Shown here: positions 62,826 to 64,000 of the stretch, piece by piece
Position numbering within the stretch: the stretch's first letter is position 1
How the letters are laid out: each line of letters opens with the position of its first letter
Origin: Streptomyces chattanoogensis
GTDB taxonomy: Bacteria > Actinomycetota > Actinomycetes > Streptomycetales > Streptomycetaceae
Direction: 5' to 3'
Length of the DNA: 64,000 nucleotides
Assembly (NCBI RefSeq): GCF_001294335.1
Contig: NZ_LGKG01000135.1
Span: 1-64,000, forward strand
The notes under the pieces: model-generated
The model's input: the letters and a program-made list of their open reading frames with translations, nothing else
The model's database searches: none
Told to the model about the DNA's origin: nothing
Translations under genes and position numbers: made by a program

Positions 62826-64000
62826 CTATGAGGCGGCGTTTCCCGTGTTTCCCGCGTCCCCTGCAGCCTCTCCCGCCACTTTGGCGGCGATGTCCGTACG
62901 GTGCTGGGAGCCGTCCAGGGAGATCCGGCCTACCGCGCGGTAGGCGCGCTGCCGGGCGGTGGTGAGGTCGGAGCCGGTGGCGGTGACGGACAGCACCCGG
63001 CCGCCCGCGCTGAGCACCGCGCCGGAGTCGTCGCTCTTGGTCCCCGCGTGGAGGACGTACGCCTCGGGGCCGTCCTGCTCGGCGACGTCGGCCAGGCCCG
63101 AGATCGGGTCGCCGGTGCGCGGGGTGTCCGGGTAGTTGTGCGAGGCGATGACGACGGTGACGGCGGCGTCGTCGCTCCAGCGCAGCGGCGGGAGGGCGGC
63201 GAGGTTTCCGGTGGCGGCCGCGGTGAGCAGCCCGCCGAGCGGGGTCTTGAGGCGGGCGAGGACGACCTGGGTCTCCGGGTCGCCGAAGCGTGCATTGAAC
63301 TCGATCACCCGGATGCCGCGGGACGTGATCGCCAGGCCGGCGTAGAGCAGGCCCGAGAAGGGTGTGCCGCGGCGCCGCAGCTCGTCGACGGTGGGCTGCA
63401 GGACGGTGGCCATGACCTCGTCGACCAGCTTGGGGTCGGCCCAGGGCAGCGGGCTGTAGGCGCCCATGCCGCCGGTGTTCGGGCCCTGGTCGCCGTCGTA
63501 GGCGCGCTTGAAGTCCTGGACGGGCTGGAGCGGGACGACGGTCTCGCCGTCGGTGACCGCGAAGAGGGAGACCTCGGGGCCGTCCAGGAACTCCTCGATC
63601 ACGACGCTCTCGCAGGCCAGCGCGTGCGCGCGGGCGGCGTCGGCGTCCTCGGTGACGACGACGCCCTTGCCGGCCGCCAGGCCGTCGTCCTTGACGACGT
63701 AGGGGGCCCCGAAGGCGTCCAGGGCCTCGTCGATCTCTTCCGGGGTGGTGCAGACGTAGCTACGGGCGGTGGGGACGGCCGCGGCGGCCATCACGTCCTT
63801 GGCGAAGGCCTTGGAGCCCTCGAGCCGGGCGGCCTGGGCCGAGGGGCCGAAGACCGGGATGCCGCGGTCGCGCACGGCGTCCGCGACGCCCGCGACCAGG
63901 GGGGCCTCGGGGCCGACGACGACAAGGTCGGCCTGCAGGCCGGCGGCGAGTTCGGCGACGGCCTGGCCGTCGAGGGCGTTGACCCCGTGCAATTCGGCCA
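62826..64000 (-). CDS. purD: Phosphoribosylamine-glycine ligase (5' end outside window)
   Basis: About 390 C-terminal residues of GAR synthetase; roughly 40 N-terminal residues lie beyond the right edge. It joins phosphoribosylamine and glycine with ATP. ATP-grasp marks are '[20 protein letters not shown]', '[16 protein letters not shown]', '[20 protein letters not shown]', '[13 protein letters not shown]' and '[17 protein letters not shown]'. The C-terminal B-domain ends in a Gly/Asn/Ala-rich tail. Confidence 0.96.
   Translation of the reverse strand, partial: AELHGVNALDGQAVAELAAGLQADLVVVGPEAPLVAGVADAVRDRGIPVFGPSAQAARLEGSKAFAKDVMAAAAVPTARSYVCTTPEEIDEALDAFGAPYVVKDDGLAAGKGVVVTEDADAARAHALACESVVIEEFLDGPEVSLFAVTDGETVVPLQPVQDFKRAYDGDQGPNTGGMGAYSPLPWADPKLVDEVMATVLQPTVDELRRRGTPFSGLLYAGLAITSRGIRVIEFNARFGDPETQVVLARLKTPLGGLLTAAATGNLAALPPLRWSDDAAVTVVIASHNYPDTPRTGDPISGLADVAEQDGPEAYVLHAGTKSDDSGAVLSAGGRVLSVTATGSDLTTARQRAYRAVGRISLDGSQHRTDIAAKVAGEAAGDAGNTGNAAS

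Overview
The window is chromosomal DNA from a Streptomyces or a very close relative. The evidence is the very high GC, strong GC3 codon bias, frequent GTG starts, a complete bldC gene, an lsr2-type gene, mycothiol-dependent and AtrA-like genes, and a gene order that I recognise as the mirror image of the S. coelicolor SCO4068-SCO4122 core interval. SCO numbers are from memory and should be checked. Two ParB-binding parS sites at 9.1 kb agree with a position in the origin-proximal core. I see no prophage, integrase, insertion sequence or CRISPR array.

Left part (0-25 kb): a divergent MarR/MFS multidrug-efflux pair; a PAS-SpoIIE-HATPase phosphatase broken by an internal deletion and frameshift; a type II NADH dehydrogenase divergent from an AtrA-like TetR regulator; a large ECF sigma factor fused to a zinc-finger, membrane segments and an NPCBM carbohydrate-binding domain; the parS pair; an asparagine-synthetase-like protein with a degenerate ATP motif; and a SCO4114-like TPR regulator. 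Then come lhgO, trmB, a PrsW-type protease, an aldo/keto reductase, an M23 peptidase behind a c-di-AMP (ydaO) riboswitch, a DUF2332 protein, and a Ser/Thr kinase followed by a PP2C-type phosphatase.

Middle part (25-43 kb): tRNA-Lys; a DEAD-box helicase whose R/D/G-rich tail is frameshifted; a lipoprotein; a minimal metallopeptidase; a membrane metallophosphoesterase; a tRNA Glu-Asp-Phe cluster; hrpA; a second tRNA-Asp; a DUF6274 protein; bldC; a conserved actinobacterial protein; valine dehydrogenase; a DUF3073 protein; and purF-purM.

Right part (43-64 kb): a Tat-exported sulfatase; a mycothiol-dependent enzyme family member; an ArsR-like regulator plus M23 peptidase operon with a palindromic operator inside a consensus-like promoter; the purS-purQ-purL operon divergent from lsrL; two tRNA-Gly genes; an ABC transporter plus two-component-system operon; a second copy of tRNA-Gly(GCC); purC; a divergent MFS/LysR pair; a dimethylformamidase-like gene broken at a C6 run; a degenerate M48-fold membrane protein; and the 3' part of purD. 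De novo purine synthesis is thus spread over four transcription units (purFM, purSQL, purC, purD), all on the minus strand.

Three otherwise conserved genes carry frame breaks (near 3258, 25800 and 60184). These may be real, but the pattern also fits residual assembly or homopolymer errors. The best candidates for new biology are the sigma/NPCBM fusion, the 10-bp-phased repeat upstream of the riboswitch, the alternating GTCAC/GTGAC array upstream of bldC, the ArsR operator, and the two enzyme-fold proteins that have lost their catalytic motifs.
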